DNA from: Sipunculus nudus
Lineage: Eukaryota; Annelida; Sipuncula; Golfingiida; Sipunculidae
Reading direction: 5' to 3'
Assembly: GCA_026874595.1 (NCBI GenBank)
Contig: CM049307.1
Location: forward strand, 29,176,362 to 29,240,361
Length of the DNA stretch: 64,000 bases
Shown one piece after another: positions 45,809 to 57,001 of the stretch. Numbering within the stretch: the stretch's first letter is position 1; each line of letters starts with the position of its first letter. A program made the translations under genes and the position numbers. Under the pieces are notes generated by a model. That model was not told the DNA's origin and ran no database searches. It saw only the letters and a list, made by a program, of their open reading frames with translations.

Positions 45809-48235
45809 AGCTCAGCTGACTTTCAGTCATGCTGGGCTATAGCGATGGGTCTTTGTCCGTCGTCCTGCCGTCTGTCCGGCCGGCCGTCCGGCCAGCCGTC
45901 CGTCCGTTAGCAGGGCACAAATCGTAACCATAGGGGCTAGGGCCATGAACCCTATGCAGTCTTAGAGGTTCTAAAAAGATCTCCTTGCAAACCTGAAATT
46001 AGGTCACTGCGACCTATATTCTCAAAGTTATGGGGTGTGTTTGCACCCCCCAGAAATAATTCTTTTAGCCAAAATTTTCATCCCAAACCTTCCATCACAT
46101 ACAGCTCACCTACCAACATGGGAAGAACCATAATTATTTTGAGGTCACAAGGTCAAAGGTCAAGGTCACAGTACCAACTTCTTTGAAATGCCTGTGGATG
46201 CATTTAAAGCCAAACCTTTCATCCCAATTCTTTGATCTTTCACATATAGCTCACCTACTAAGTGGGAGAAGAATCCTATAGATGTTGAGGTCACAAGGTC
46301 ATAGGTCAGGGTCACAGGATCCACTTCTTTGAAAAGGTTGTGGACACATTTCAAGCTAGACCTCTCATTCCAAACCTTTCAGCACTGATATTGCTTCTCT
46401 GCCAACAGGGGAAAAGACCTGTTGATTTTGAGGTCAAAGGTCAAGTTCACAGCACCCTCTTCTTGCGTGGAGTCATTTTCAGGCAAACTTTTCAATCTAT
46501 ACTTTCCATCTGTCATATATGGCTTACCTACCAATAGGGGAAGAAGCCTATTGATGTTGAGTTCAAAAGGTCAAAGGTCAAGGTCACAATATTGTTCTAA
46601 ATGCTTGTGAACATATTTCAAGTGAAACTGTTCAACCCAGACCTTCAGTCTTTCACATATGCCACATCTATGCATCACTAAATGTGATTCAAACTTCATA
46701 TTTATGGGTCTTTTTGCATGAAGAAAAAACTAATTGATTTTGAGGTCAGCTGGTCAGGAGGTTAAAGGATGCAGGTCTAAGTTATTCACTCATTGGTTGC
46801 TAAGTAATTACACCCGGCCAGATGTAATTGGTTAGTAGTTTCCCATCATTTAGAAAGAATCCAGTTGATATGTGGGCAAAAGGCCAAGGTCATAGGTCAG
46901 GTCAACTTATTTTGTAGACCATCTCTATGTTTCTTGTATATACAAGCTTGCACTCCAGCTGGTACATCTCACCATGTGGCTGTAATTGTGAGTGACACTG
47001 GTGACATATGACTCCCTTTTGTATCAGGCTATTAAGTGATAAGGCTGAGTGATAAGTACCTCGTTACTGCATAACAAAACACTGTTGTTGGAATACTTCA
47101 GCCAGGAATTAACACTATGAGAGTATAGTATTAAGGTTTAGCTACTGATTTATAAGATGATGGGAACATTTTGCAGTTTATTTTATGGAATCATAGCAAT
47201 AAACTTCGTTTTCTAGATATCTGAATATTTTTATATAAATCACCACATATAAAAACAAGTGTTTGTTCTCATAATATGTGGATGTGTACTTGATTTAGGA
47301 TGGCTTTATTTTATTACAAGACTCTTAGTCATGCTTCCTGCATTTCTATTCTTTCAGGTTTTGCAGTTTACCAAACCTGCTGACCCCATTGAAAAGCAGA
47401 GTGATAATAAAAAAAATTGGACCTACACTTTTACATTTGCATATCTATAAATCTGATATGAGGCCTGAACATGCCTTTTGAATTGTTTTGGACATTCATT
47501 ACTGTAACATTATTTGGAGAATTTGCCCCAAGTTTGGTCTCTTGTTTGAGGATGTGTGATATCAAATGTCAGACTTGTCAGAAATCCATTATGTCTGCCA
47601 GTTAGCCACCTTAGAAATCCTATTTTCAGTGCAGTTTCAGCAATTTACCTTCAATTTTTGGTCCGTTTAAGAGAATGGTTGTCTGATTTCAGACCTGTCA
47701 GAAGTCCAAAATGGCCACCAGGCAACCATCTTTAAATTCCTTTTGATCATATTATCTCAAGAACTGTTAAAGTGAAGGCAGTCGGACGTATATTAATGTA
47801 ATCTTGCAAAGGATTGGGTCAAATATTTCTTAATAAATATTATCATCATATATGAAAGTGCAGTACAGTTGGCTTGTATTGAATAAAAATTCATACAGAA
47901 GCACCTGTTTCTCAATAATTCTTGCATGGATTTCCTTGATTTTTTGCTATATATTTTGATCTTATATTTGCCCTTTGTGGTGTTCCTTTTGAGACTGAAA
48001 GGTATCAAGTAAGCTATGGGAATAGTTCTGGATACCTTAACAAACATACATTTTCCTGAGACCATCAATTCACTGTGTTTTAACCAGACATAGGTGATAT
48101 ATATTGTTGTTGTCATAGAAAATTTCAACAAATTGGCAAATTGGTTCTTCAAAATTTGACTGGAAGTTGTGAATCTCAGCCAATGATGTCACAGGTCATG
48201 CTTGGCAGCTGAGCGTCATGACCCATGGGTCACTT
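45809..48235 (+). mobile_element. Family G element, copy 1
   Basis: Starts after TTTTTT with AGCTCAGCTGACTTTCAGTC and CTGGGCTATAGCG, then a CCGTCTGTCCGGCCGGCCG-rich tract. It ends AGCTGAGCGTCATGACCCATGGGTCACTTG before T. The interior has about 180-bp imperfect repeats rich in AAGGTCAAAGGTCAAGGTCA (near 46140, 46286, 46430 and 46565). The subterminal inverted repeats and the ACCCATGGGT palindrome match family A, so they belong to one superfamily. No supported protein. Confidence 0.78.
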
Positions 48236-48399
48236 GTTTATAAAAAAGTCAGCTGAAAAACATTTGTATTGGGAAAAAAAATTTCAAAGTTATTTCAAGT
48301 AGGGACCACTTTTGTGTACAGATGGCAGCACTTAGTTTACCATTGGCAGTGCCTTGATGTTGGCCATTAGACAAGATGATGTCAGCTCTATAAATAGTT

Positions 48400-48720
48400 T
48401 TGGCACAGTGCCAGGATTGGAAGAAGTGCAGCCAGGTATAGGTCAAGAGTTCACTCAGTGCAGTAGCTGCATTCTATTTATAGCTTTGGCAGACTGCTCA
48501 CTGCATCATATTTGGCACCAAAGTTCAGCCTGAATCTATTTATAGCTTTGGCAGACTGCCAACTGTGTCAGATTATGCAACAGGTCAAGAGTTCACTCAG
48601 TGCAGCCAGGTACAGGTCAAAAGTTCACTCAATCTTGCCAGGTGCAGGTCAAGAGTTCGCTCAGTGCAGTAGCTTGAGGCAGCAATTTGTCACAGGTCAC
48701 TAGGGGGCAACTGCCTTACT
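48400..48720 (+). repeat. Short tandem repeats (~31 bp and ~62 bp)
   Basis: GGTCAAGAGTTCACTCAGTG and variants occur at about 48440, 48584, 48616 and 48648. TTTATAGCTTTGGCAGACTG occurs at about 48476 and 48538. Confidence 0.85.
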
Positions 48721-48769
48721 CACCTAAGACTTGTCAGCCCAGTGCATCAAACTCTGGGGAAGTTAGATG

Positions 48770-49885
48770 TATTCGACTGATATTTTGACCTGTCTATGCG
48801 TCATTTACAAGACATGTGGTGCCACCTACATTGACTGCAGTGAATGCGCCTGCTTATTTCTGCAGAGGAATTTGATACATCAGCCTAAAATTGGGCATGT
48901 TTATACATATCGGGTAGCTTTATAGTGTTCAAGACTGGTGGCGCCTCCTACAATAATTTTTGCACAGTGTATGTCCCTGCTTATTTCTCAGGAGGGGTTT
49001 GACATATCAGTATCAAATTTACCCTGCAGTCATCCAAGCTCATATCTCAGGAACCATTTGACCAATTAGGCAAAAATTTTGCATGGGTATAGATCTCACA
49101 TAGCTCAATCTTAATCATACACAAAATTGGTGGCGCCGTTTGCCACCATTTTTGCACAGTGTCCATCTGTTTGTCTGCCTTGGGCTAAAATCACTTATAT
49201 CTCAGTAGTGGTGTGACTTATCTGCCTAAAATTTTGCATGTTTATACATCTTTGATAGCTTTCTCAATTTTGTGGCAGGTGGCACCACCTATATTTATGT
49301 ATTCGCTGCAGACATTCAGGCTTATATATCAGGACTGGTTTGACATATCCCCCTGAAATTTTGCATGTGTATAGATCTCACATATCTCTTAATCATACAC
49401 AACATTTTTGCACAGCGTCTGTCTGTTTGTCTGCCGTGGGCTAAAATCACTCATATCTCAGTTGTGGTTTGACTTGTCTGCCTAAAATTTTACATGTTCA
49501 TACATCTGGGACAGCTTTCTGGAATTTTGTGGTAGGTGGCACAACCTACACATTTTGGCTGCAGACATCCAGGCTATTATGCAACACACCTCACCCTATT
49601 TCCACTTGCCACTCAATCCATGCCTCACTTCACCTTTCCCACTCTGATTTTGGCGGATACAAGTAGTCGCTTGTTGACTACCCATATTCTAGTTATTGTG
49701 TTGTGTGCACCCATGCCAGAATTGCAGCAGTGATGTTTGTGTAATTGTTTCTTGTTCTAAGTGTTTAGTACTTGCATTGTTCATATACATGTTACATATG
49801 TTCTTGAAAAGTAATGGTCCAGCATTGAAACATTATACCTGGTGTATTCTTATTGCACAGGTTCGCATTAGGCCTGTAGGCCTTG
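48770..49885 (+). mobile_element. Family C element, copy 2 (3' part)
   Basis: It has the same repeated units as 8.1-8.9 kb (GTTTGACTTATCTGCCTAAAA, GCAGACATCCAGGC, CCAATCAATCCATGCCTCAC-like) and the same end, GCATTAGGCCTGTAGGCCTTG before TTTT. The left boundary is uncertain. Confidence 0.72.
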
Positions 49886-49929
49886 TTTTAAATTTTAACA
49901 CATTTTTTTTTCACTTGGCCTATTTATGA

Positions 49930-50471
49930 GACCTTCAAAGATGTGGTTGTCCCTTAACAGGGCTCAAATTGTAACCATTGGTCCTAGAATCTTCACACTT
50001 GACATCCAGGGAGATCTGTGAAAAGTCTCCTTGGAAACTTGAATTAAGGTCTCTGTTACCCATATTTTATGAGCTATGGGGCTTATAAGCACCCCTCAGA
50101 ATAATTGAAAATTTGATACCAAAGTAGGGCACAAATCATAACCATGGGGCCCAGAATCTTCTAACTTGACATCCTGAGAGTTCCTCAAAAGTTTTCCCCA
50201 GAAACCTGAAATTGGGTCACAGTGACCTATTTTCTCAGAGTTTTGCGGTATGTTTGAGCATCCCAGAAATAATGCAAAATACACACAAATTGCCAGATTC
50301 CTCATGAAAGGCTGGTTTGATTGTCATCAAATTTGTTTTTATGGGTTGGGTCTTGATGAACTTAAGCTAATATGCATGAACAATGATGCCACCTGTCTTA
50401 ATTAGTTGTCTGTGCAAGGACATATTATCAACATGTCAGTCGGCTGAGCGTCATGACCCATGGGTCACTTG
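49930..50471 (+). mobile_element. Family G element, copy 2 (partial)
   Basis: Contains CTTAACAGGGCTCAAATTGT and CAAATCATAACCATGGGGCC blocks and ends GGCTGAGCGTCATGACCCATGGGTCACTTG before TTTT, as in family G copy 1. The 5' end is missing. Confidence 0.7.
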
Positions 50472-50483
50472 TTTTCATATGGT

Positions 50484-51305
50484 GCCGTATTTACTGCGTA
50501 AAATGTTCTCGAGTCAAGTGAATGTGGACGCTGTCAGCTGGTTTGTACACTGACATACATGGAGACTTGCACATGGCACTTCCATTACGAGACAACAAGT
50601 AGCACGTTATAATTAGAAATATGAAAAACCCCGGATTTGGTGCATGCATGCACTGAAGTTAAAATAATACGCTGGAGTTTGAGGGCCAATATTTCAGCTT
50701 TTTTGCTTGTAATATCATGCATAATGAAGAACAAAAAGGACAATTATTGGCGATGCCATTCCATGTCAAACATCGGCTCAGCTGCCAAAGGTATTTGCGC
50801 AAGGTGACTGACAAAATCGGGGGTACCGACGTCTCGTATTATATTTTTTCATCTTTCAAATAAATACTGTTTTACATACCTTTATATAAACATTTTATAT
50901 ATTCTACTACCTTATTAGGCAGTTACTTTTATTAAGGAGTTCATTTATTATCATCCTTTTTTTTCCTCTTCACCGGCAAAGGAAATTTCGAACTGCAGTC
51001 ATTCATACAATTCTCTCATACAACACAAAATAAAATCGTCTGCAAATCGGTATCACTTCGATTAGTTATTATTTTTCAAAACTTCACACAACCATTGCTA
51101 AAAGATCTTTGGTTTTTCTGAATTGTCCTGAATGTGCTGTGAAGTCAAACATGTGAACACGAACCGCAGTGTTAAATTAGAGGATCGTGACGCACTTTGG
51201 AAGGTTTGCAGATGTGGGGGGGGGGGGGGCGCTTATTAGGGTATAAAAAAATTTGGAAAAATTTAATTTTGAGAGCGCCCGGGGCACTTATTACGTCGAA
51301 TACGG
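50484..51305. mobile_element. Possible short-TIR element (weak)
   Basis: The left end CCGTATTTACTGCG and the right end CGTCGAATACGG are imperfectly inverted. A G-run followed by CGCTTATTAGGG sits near the right side. The inverted stretch is short, so this may be coincidence. Confidence 0.35.
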
Positions 51306-51309
51306 TATG

Positions 51310-51620
51310 TTACAAGTGTTATAAATGGCCAGTGTAAACATTTCAATAAGTTTACAGTCAATATGCCTTATAAATGTTAAAACCAGCAGTTGTAAACATG
51401 TGGGTTATTTAACTGTCATTATATCTTACAAATGTTACTACCGGGATGTGTAAACATGAGGATAAGTTTACAGTCAGTATGTCTTACAAATATTATAAGC
51501 AACAGGCGTAAACATGTTGGTATGTTTACAGGCAGTATGTCTTACAATATTATAATCAGCAGGTGTAATCATTTTGGTTAATTTACAATCAGTATGTCTT
51601 TGTATGTCAGTATGCCTTTC
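51310..51620 (+). repeat. ~58-bp degenerate tandem repeat
   Basis: About five units containing GTAAACATG, GTTTACAGTCAGTATG and CTTACAAATATTATAA. Each unit carries one or two GTAAACA/TGTTTAC words. Confidence 0.8.
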
Positions 51621-51824
51621 ATACATTATAGTAGTTTCTGGGTCAGTTTCTGGAAGAACATCCTGTAAACATTCTACAGCAATAAGCGTAAGTTTATGGG
51701 TAGGTAAACAGTCAGTATTTCTTATTGGATACACTTTCTTCACCACCAAGTATGGGCTTGTTGGTAGTAAGTGAGCAAATTTTTGTAGAACTTTCTTGCT
51801 AAGCAGACTTGTTTTGTGTTATTG

Positions 51825-53375
51825 TATCCTCAGAGAAAGTCGGGATACTATGGTTTAAGCACGGTCGCACCACCACCCCTGCAGAGATTTTGATTGAACA
51901 TGATAACTCAAAAAAATATTTTACGGATCTTTACCAAACTTGACATGTGCATAGATATGGGTGATAGGAAAAAGCCTATTTAAAATCAGGTCATGATCTT
52001 TACTAGAAGAGTGACCTTGACCTTGAATAGGTCCATTTTGAGGGAGAATCACACAAATTCTTAAATATCTCAAGAAATCTGGCATGGATTAATCCAAAAA
52101 TCAACTTGACCGAAGATCTTGGATAGTGTTGTTAGTTACCGGAAGCTAGTGGAGCCATCTGTTATCCTTTTCTGGTTTTCTTGCTGTTTTATACCCCCAT
52201 CATTGCCACTTAAGAGTACTGTGAGCATTTTAAGTCAAAAACTTATGGACAGATTTCTTTCATTAAAGATTCCAATGAGAGTGGCCTTGACCTTGAATAT
52301 TGCCTTATATGGTGAAAATCACTCAAAATCATAAATATCTCAATATGGGATGCATGGATTGGTCCAAAAATCAAATTGACTAAAGATCTTGGATAGTTTT
52401 GTCTTCTGTGGAAGACAGGTGGCGCCACCTTCTGTCCTTTTCTTGTTTTTGGGCCTTTTAATTACCCATCATTGCCACTTTACAGTGTGAGCATTATAAG
52501 TCTAAAAACTAATTGACAGATCAGGCTGAAATTGTGCATGTCCATTGATCTTGGATACCTCCATCTTTTATTCAAAACTGGTGGCGCTATCTGCAATTGT
52601 AATTGTGTGGGGTCCATCCGTACATTTGCTTTCAGTGGAAATTGCTCATATCTCCGGAGTGGTTCAAGGTATAGGTCTAAAATTTTGCATGTCCCTCCAT
52701 CCTTGAAATTTTTTTTGTAACCCAGACAGGTGCACCACCTACCTTCCCATTTTTGTAGAATAAATTAATGCCTTTTTCTGATGAATGATTTGTCCTATTG
52801 GCCTGATATTGTGCATATCCATAGAACTTGGACTCCTCCATCTTGTACCTCAAGACTGGTGGTGCCATCTGCAATTGTTTTGGCTTGGCATCCATTTTTA
52901 CATGTACTTTGGGTTAAAATTGCTCATATCTCCGGATAGGTTCAAAGTATTGGTCTGAAATTTGACTTGTCCATCCATCTTGGAAAGTTTTCTCATAAAC
53001 CAGACAGGTGGCACCACCTACCTTCCTGTTTCCATAAAATAAATTAATGCTCTTTTTTGAGAAGTGATTTGCCCTATTGGCCTAAAATTTTTGCATATCC
53101 ATAGATCTTGGACAACTCCATCTTGTAATTCAGAATGGTGGTGCCATCTGCAGTCATTTTGGCATGGCGTCAGTGGGAACATGTGCTTTGTATGCTCTTT
53201 TCTCAAGAGAGATTCAACATATTGGCCCCCATATTTAAAAAAAATATGATTTCTCATGGTCGCTTGCCAAGTGTCAGTATATGCTGCTCAAGATGGGAGG
53301 GCCTATTCTTAAAGGGGGGGGGGGGTTTAAATGTCTGGGGATACTATGGCACCTGCGGTGCCAAGAAATATCTAG
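51825..53375 (+). mobile_element. Family D element, copy 3 (Helitron-like)
   Basis: The left end is TATCCTCAGAGAAAGTCGGG followed by ATACTATGG. The interior shares CTTGACCTTGAATAGGTCC, GGTGGCGCCACC and a GGATTGGTCCAAAAATCAA block with copies 1 and 2. The right end has TGTCTGGGGAT (53332-53342), the inverse of the family's left end ATCCCCAGACA. Then come the hairpin GGCACC-TGC-GGTGCC (53348-53362), nine bases, and CTAG at 53372-53375 before TT. This is the most complete 3' end of the family in the window. Confidence 0.78.
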
Positions 53376-55329
53376 TTCTGTATGTTTTCCCTTCTGTTAT
53401 ATGATCATGAAGCTCCCTCTTCTAAAAATGATCAGAAAAGAAGATATTTTGTTTTTACAGTTTAATTAATTGATTGATAATTTTAACTATCTGCTATATG
53501 CATTGTTTAATATATTTTAACTTAATCCTGCTACTGATGAAACCATCTGATGGTAATCATTTCTTCTTATCGCCTCAAAATTGCATTAAAACCCACAGTA
53601 TTGTGCAGAAATAAAAGACTAACAGACAAAGAGTCAGACATAGTTCAAACATAACCTCCAGGCAAGTGTGGGTAGATGTGTATATTACTGCCTTATGCAG
53701 AGCTGAGAATAAGTCTCTATCGTCCTGATAATGGAACAACCTTCCCATTGTGGAAGGAAATAACCAAGCCTCAACAAGTTGCAGGTTTCGGTACTTATAT
53801 AGGTATAATTATACCGACTACTTTCAGTACTTGGTGGTAATTTTAGTACTTTTCAGTAATTTACAAGAAATGACTGGGCTCATCTTTGGCTGTAGACAGT
53901 GGGAAGTAAAGAGTAGATTATATTAATTAAATGTGTGGTGTGAAGCAGCAGAAACACTGCGGGGGCCTTTGCACTGTGTTTTATATGTGGGAGATGTTAA
54001 AAGCAGACGGTGTGAAATTGGTCTGTTTGCTGTGTCATGTTTTTACAAGAGAGCCACATGGAGACATTATGCTATCGCCCTTCGTTATATGACATTCTTA
54101 CACAACACCTTCTATTAAAGCTGGTCTCTGGGTGGGGCTAGATATATCCCTGATATATATATATATAAATGTTTCGAGAGATAGAGTATAGCATCTGATT
54201 ATATGCCATTATATTATGTAAGGTGTGTAAGGATGTTATGAGGGTTCTTCCAAGACTCACAAGGTAGGACATTATTGTTCATTTGTTTGGGACAATATTA
54301 TTAATACCTTATCTAATCCTTTTTTACATTCACCTATATTTAGGGTTTGACATCAGAACCTGAGTGAACCAGGACAGGTTAATTGGCAATACAGACAGCT
54401 TTTACTGGACCTGTACTTAGTGAGCAGTTTCCAGCTTGGGCTTACAGGCAGACTAAACAGCCAACATAAATGTGTGTCAAGCAGTCATCTGACTGCAGTT
54501 TAACTTATAATACAATCACATCAAGTGAATGTTTAAGAGTAAATCAGAACATTAAATATCATTGGTGTCATATTGAATTATTATTAAGTTAGTCAGCATA
54601 TATAAATGATGATAGTATTGACCTAATATTATTTTGTGGCATAGAGATATAAAAGGAAACCTTATCAGCAGTATTATTTGGTGTAGAAAAACACAATTTG
54701 ATAAACTGAACTGTTCATCAGCCTATTTGTAGATAAATGATCTGATATGCACAAGTCCTACCATGGTTCGATATACCTCTGCCAATAGTTACAATGTTCT
54801 TGTCATGTTTATTGTTTCTTTAGTTGGACTGAAGTTATGAATGTTCATATAAGGGCTCTAAGGAATGCCCGGGCTAAGCATCTGTGATGATTGAAATCTC
54901 ACTCGGATGTTATGGATCCAAGCGTCTGTCTGGATGTTGTACCGAGAGGATCAAAGTTGGCTCTGAAGCAGCGACTGACCATTGCCAAATATGTCAAAAA
55001 CCAATAAATTTTGTCAATGCTGTCCTTAAAGCTAACCCTTAGATTTCACTCCAATCAAATAATCATAGAATAATCCAGTATTTAAATATGTATATAGGTA
55101 CAAAAATGACATAAAATAAAAACTTTTCAATGTTACACAACCTTTCAATTTTGACTATAATCTCCTCCCATTGGATTGCTCAAAGTTTGCATGTGATGCG
55201 TCAGAATTTGGCCTGGGCAATCCACTCTTCAAGTTTTCTTCTTATTGATAGCCCTAGGTTCCAGCCCACTCATAGAGGTCCTAGTTTTAAAATATCCTGT
55301 ATAGGTCCTAGCTCAGTCCATTCTTAAAT
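53376..55329. other. Unassigned
   Basis: No exon proven. A patch at about 54820-55050 is open in two + frames and one - frame and is richer in CpG than its surroundings; it is discussed as a finding. Short AGTACT-like words occur near 53790-53860. Confidence 0.4.
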
Positions 55330-55870
55330 TGTCTCAGCACAAACCAATCTTTATAGGACTTAAGAACAACCCATTCTGTGCAAGTTCTAGCTTAACCCAC
55401 TCTTAATTCTGTCCTAGCACAACACAAGCAGTAGAGGATTTAGAACAACCCAATCTGTGCAAGTTCCAGCTCAGCCCACTCTTATTCTGTCCTAGCATAA
55501 CCCAATCTGTAGAGGATTTAGAACAACCAATTCTGTGCAAGTTCTGTCTCAGCCCACTCTTAATTCTGTCCTAGCACAACCCAATCTGTAGAGGATTTAG
55601 AACAACTGATTCTGTGCAAATTCTAGCTCAGCCCACTCTTAATTCTGTCCTAGCACAATGGAATCTTCATAGGACTTAAAACAAACCATTGTGTGTAATT
55701 TCTAGCATAGCCCACTCATAAACTGTCCTAGCACAAGCTAATCTGTAGAGTACTTAAAACAACCCATTCTTTGTAAGTTCTAGCTCAGTCCATTCTGTAT
55801 AAGTCCTAGAACAGTCCATCCTGTACAGTATAGGTCCTTGCATTGCTTAGCCCATTTTAAACAGACCTAG
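55330..55870 (+). repeat. 79-bp minisatellite
   Basis: GTCCTAGCACAA or a variant starts at 55411, 55489, 55568, 55647 and 55725, a spacing of 78-79 bp. The units contain CTCAGCCCACTCTTAATTCT and TAGAGGATTTAGAACAACC. Decayed half-units extend on both sides. Confidence 0.92.
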
Positions 55871-56717
55871 CATAGCCTTTCTTTACAGAACCTACCTCTG
55901 CCCAATCTGTAAATGACCTTTTGCTAGCATTGCCCTTCTGTGAAGGTTCCTGTGTGGCCTACTTTAACACATATTTTTACAATCGTGCATAGCCCTCTTC
56001 TGTAAAGATCTGTTCTTTGAATGTCTTTAGTTTTGAGTTTTTGTGTACACTTAGTGAACTTGCATTTGTATATCTTGACAATTTTATATATGGATTCATG
56101 TTTTAACATGACACACACATTGTGCGGATACTCTTTATACAAGTTTATACACACAGAGCATTTTGTAATTGTGGATCAAATGGGAATGCCCATGGTGAGA
56201 TAAACAGAGTTTTGTCTGTCAGGTCTGTATTTTACAACTGAGGGGAGGCTATAAAGGGGTTTTGTTGTATGACAATAGGACTGTGTTGGAGTTTGTTGTA
56301 GTCCGTCTGCAGGAGAGCAGTATAAGCCAGCTTTGATGATGATGGGCTATGGTGGCCTGTCAGGACCCCATTCAAATTGGAGGTTCAGAACTGGTTTGAT
56401 GTGCCACTCTCTCCACTCCTAATCCAGACAACTGTGTCAGTTCTGTCCATAACCATGTGCTAATGTAAACACAAACTATAGCTAAAACCCATGTAACAAA
56501 TCTGTAATCTCACTGAGCATACCGAGGTATCAGTGAAATGTTGTAGTTGGATTCAGTGCAGACCAGGATGTGATCATACCAGTTACCAGTGATACTTAGT
56601 GACTAGTCCTCAGATGACACCAGTCTTTTAGTTCTTCATATCTCATTGAAGATAGATCTTCAGGTAGTATACATTAATAAATCTTGTATGTTTTAATTTC
56701 TTTGCCATTTTATTATA
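55871..56717. other. Unassigned
   Basis: No exon or repeat recognised beyond the decayed edge of the minisatellite. Confidence 0.4.
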
Positions 56718-56859
56718 CAGTAAAACCTGTGTATTAAGACAACCACCTGTGGGACTGGCAAAAAGTGGTCTTAATTCCCAGGTGGTCTTATTAAAGGGGT
56801 CACTTATAACCAGTGTGCATACATGTACTTTCGGTTCTATCAAGGCTGGTCTTCTACTG
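56718..56859. mobile_element. 142-bp pogo-like MITE
   Basis: Starts CAGTAAAACCTGTGTATTAAGACAACC and ends GGTCTTCTACTG, flanked by TA on both sides. An internal copy of the outer sequence (GGTCTTAATTCCCAGGTGG) makes it self-complementary. The CAGT...AAACC ends and TA flanks are as in pogo/Tigger MITEs. Confidence 0.68.
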
Positions 56860-57001
56860 TATATTGATTTTGGAATATTGGTAGAACTCCTCATACACTC
56901 TGTCTTCCATGTTATCCTCAGGTGACCTTTGCTTGTGTCACTGATGCTTATGCTTTTGGCTTTTCCCAGGGAACCCCAGTCTACCCATTTTAAACATTAT
57001 T

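Noticed and set aside
47793..48152. 119-codon minus-strand frame
   Set aside because: Lies within family G element 1, is rich in Lys/Ile/Tyr as expected of AT-rich chance frames, and shows no recognisable domain.
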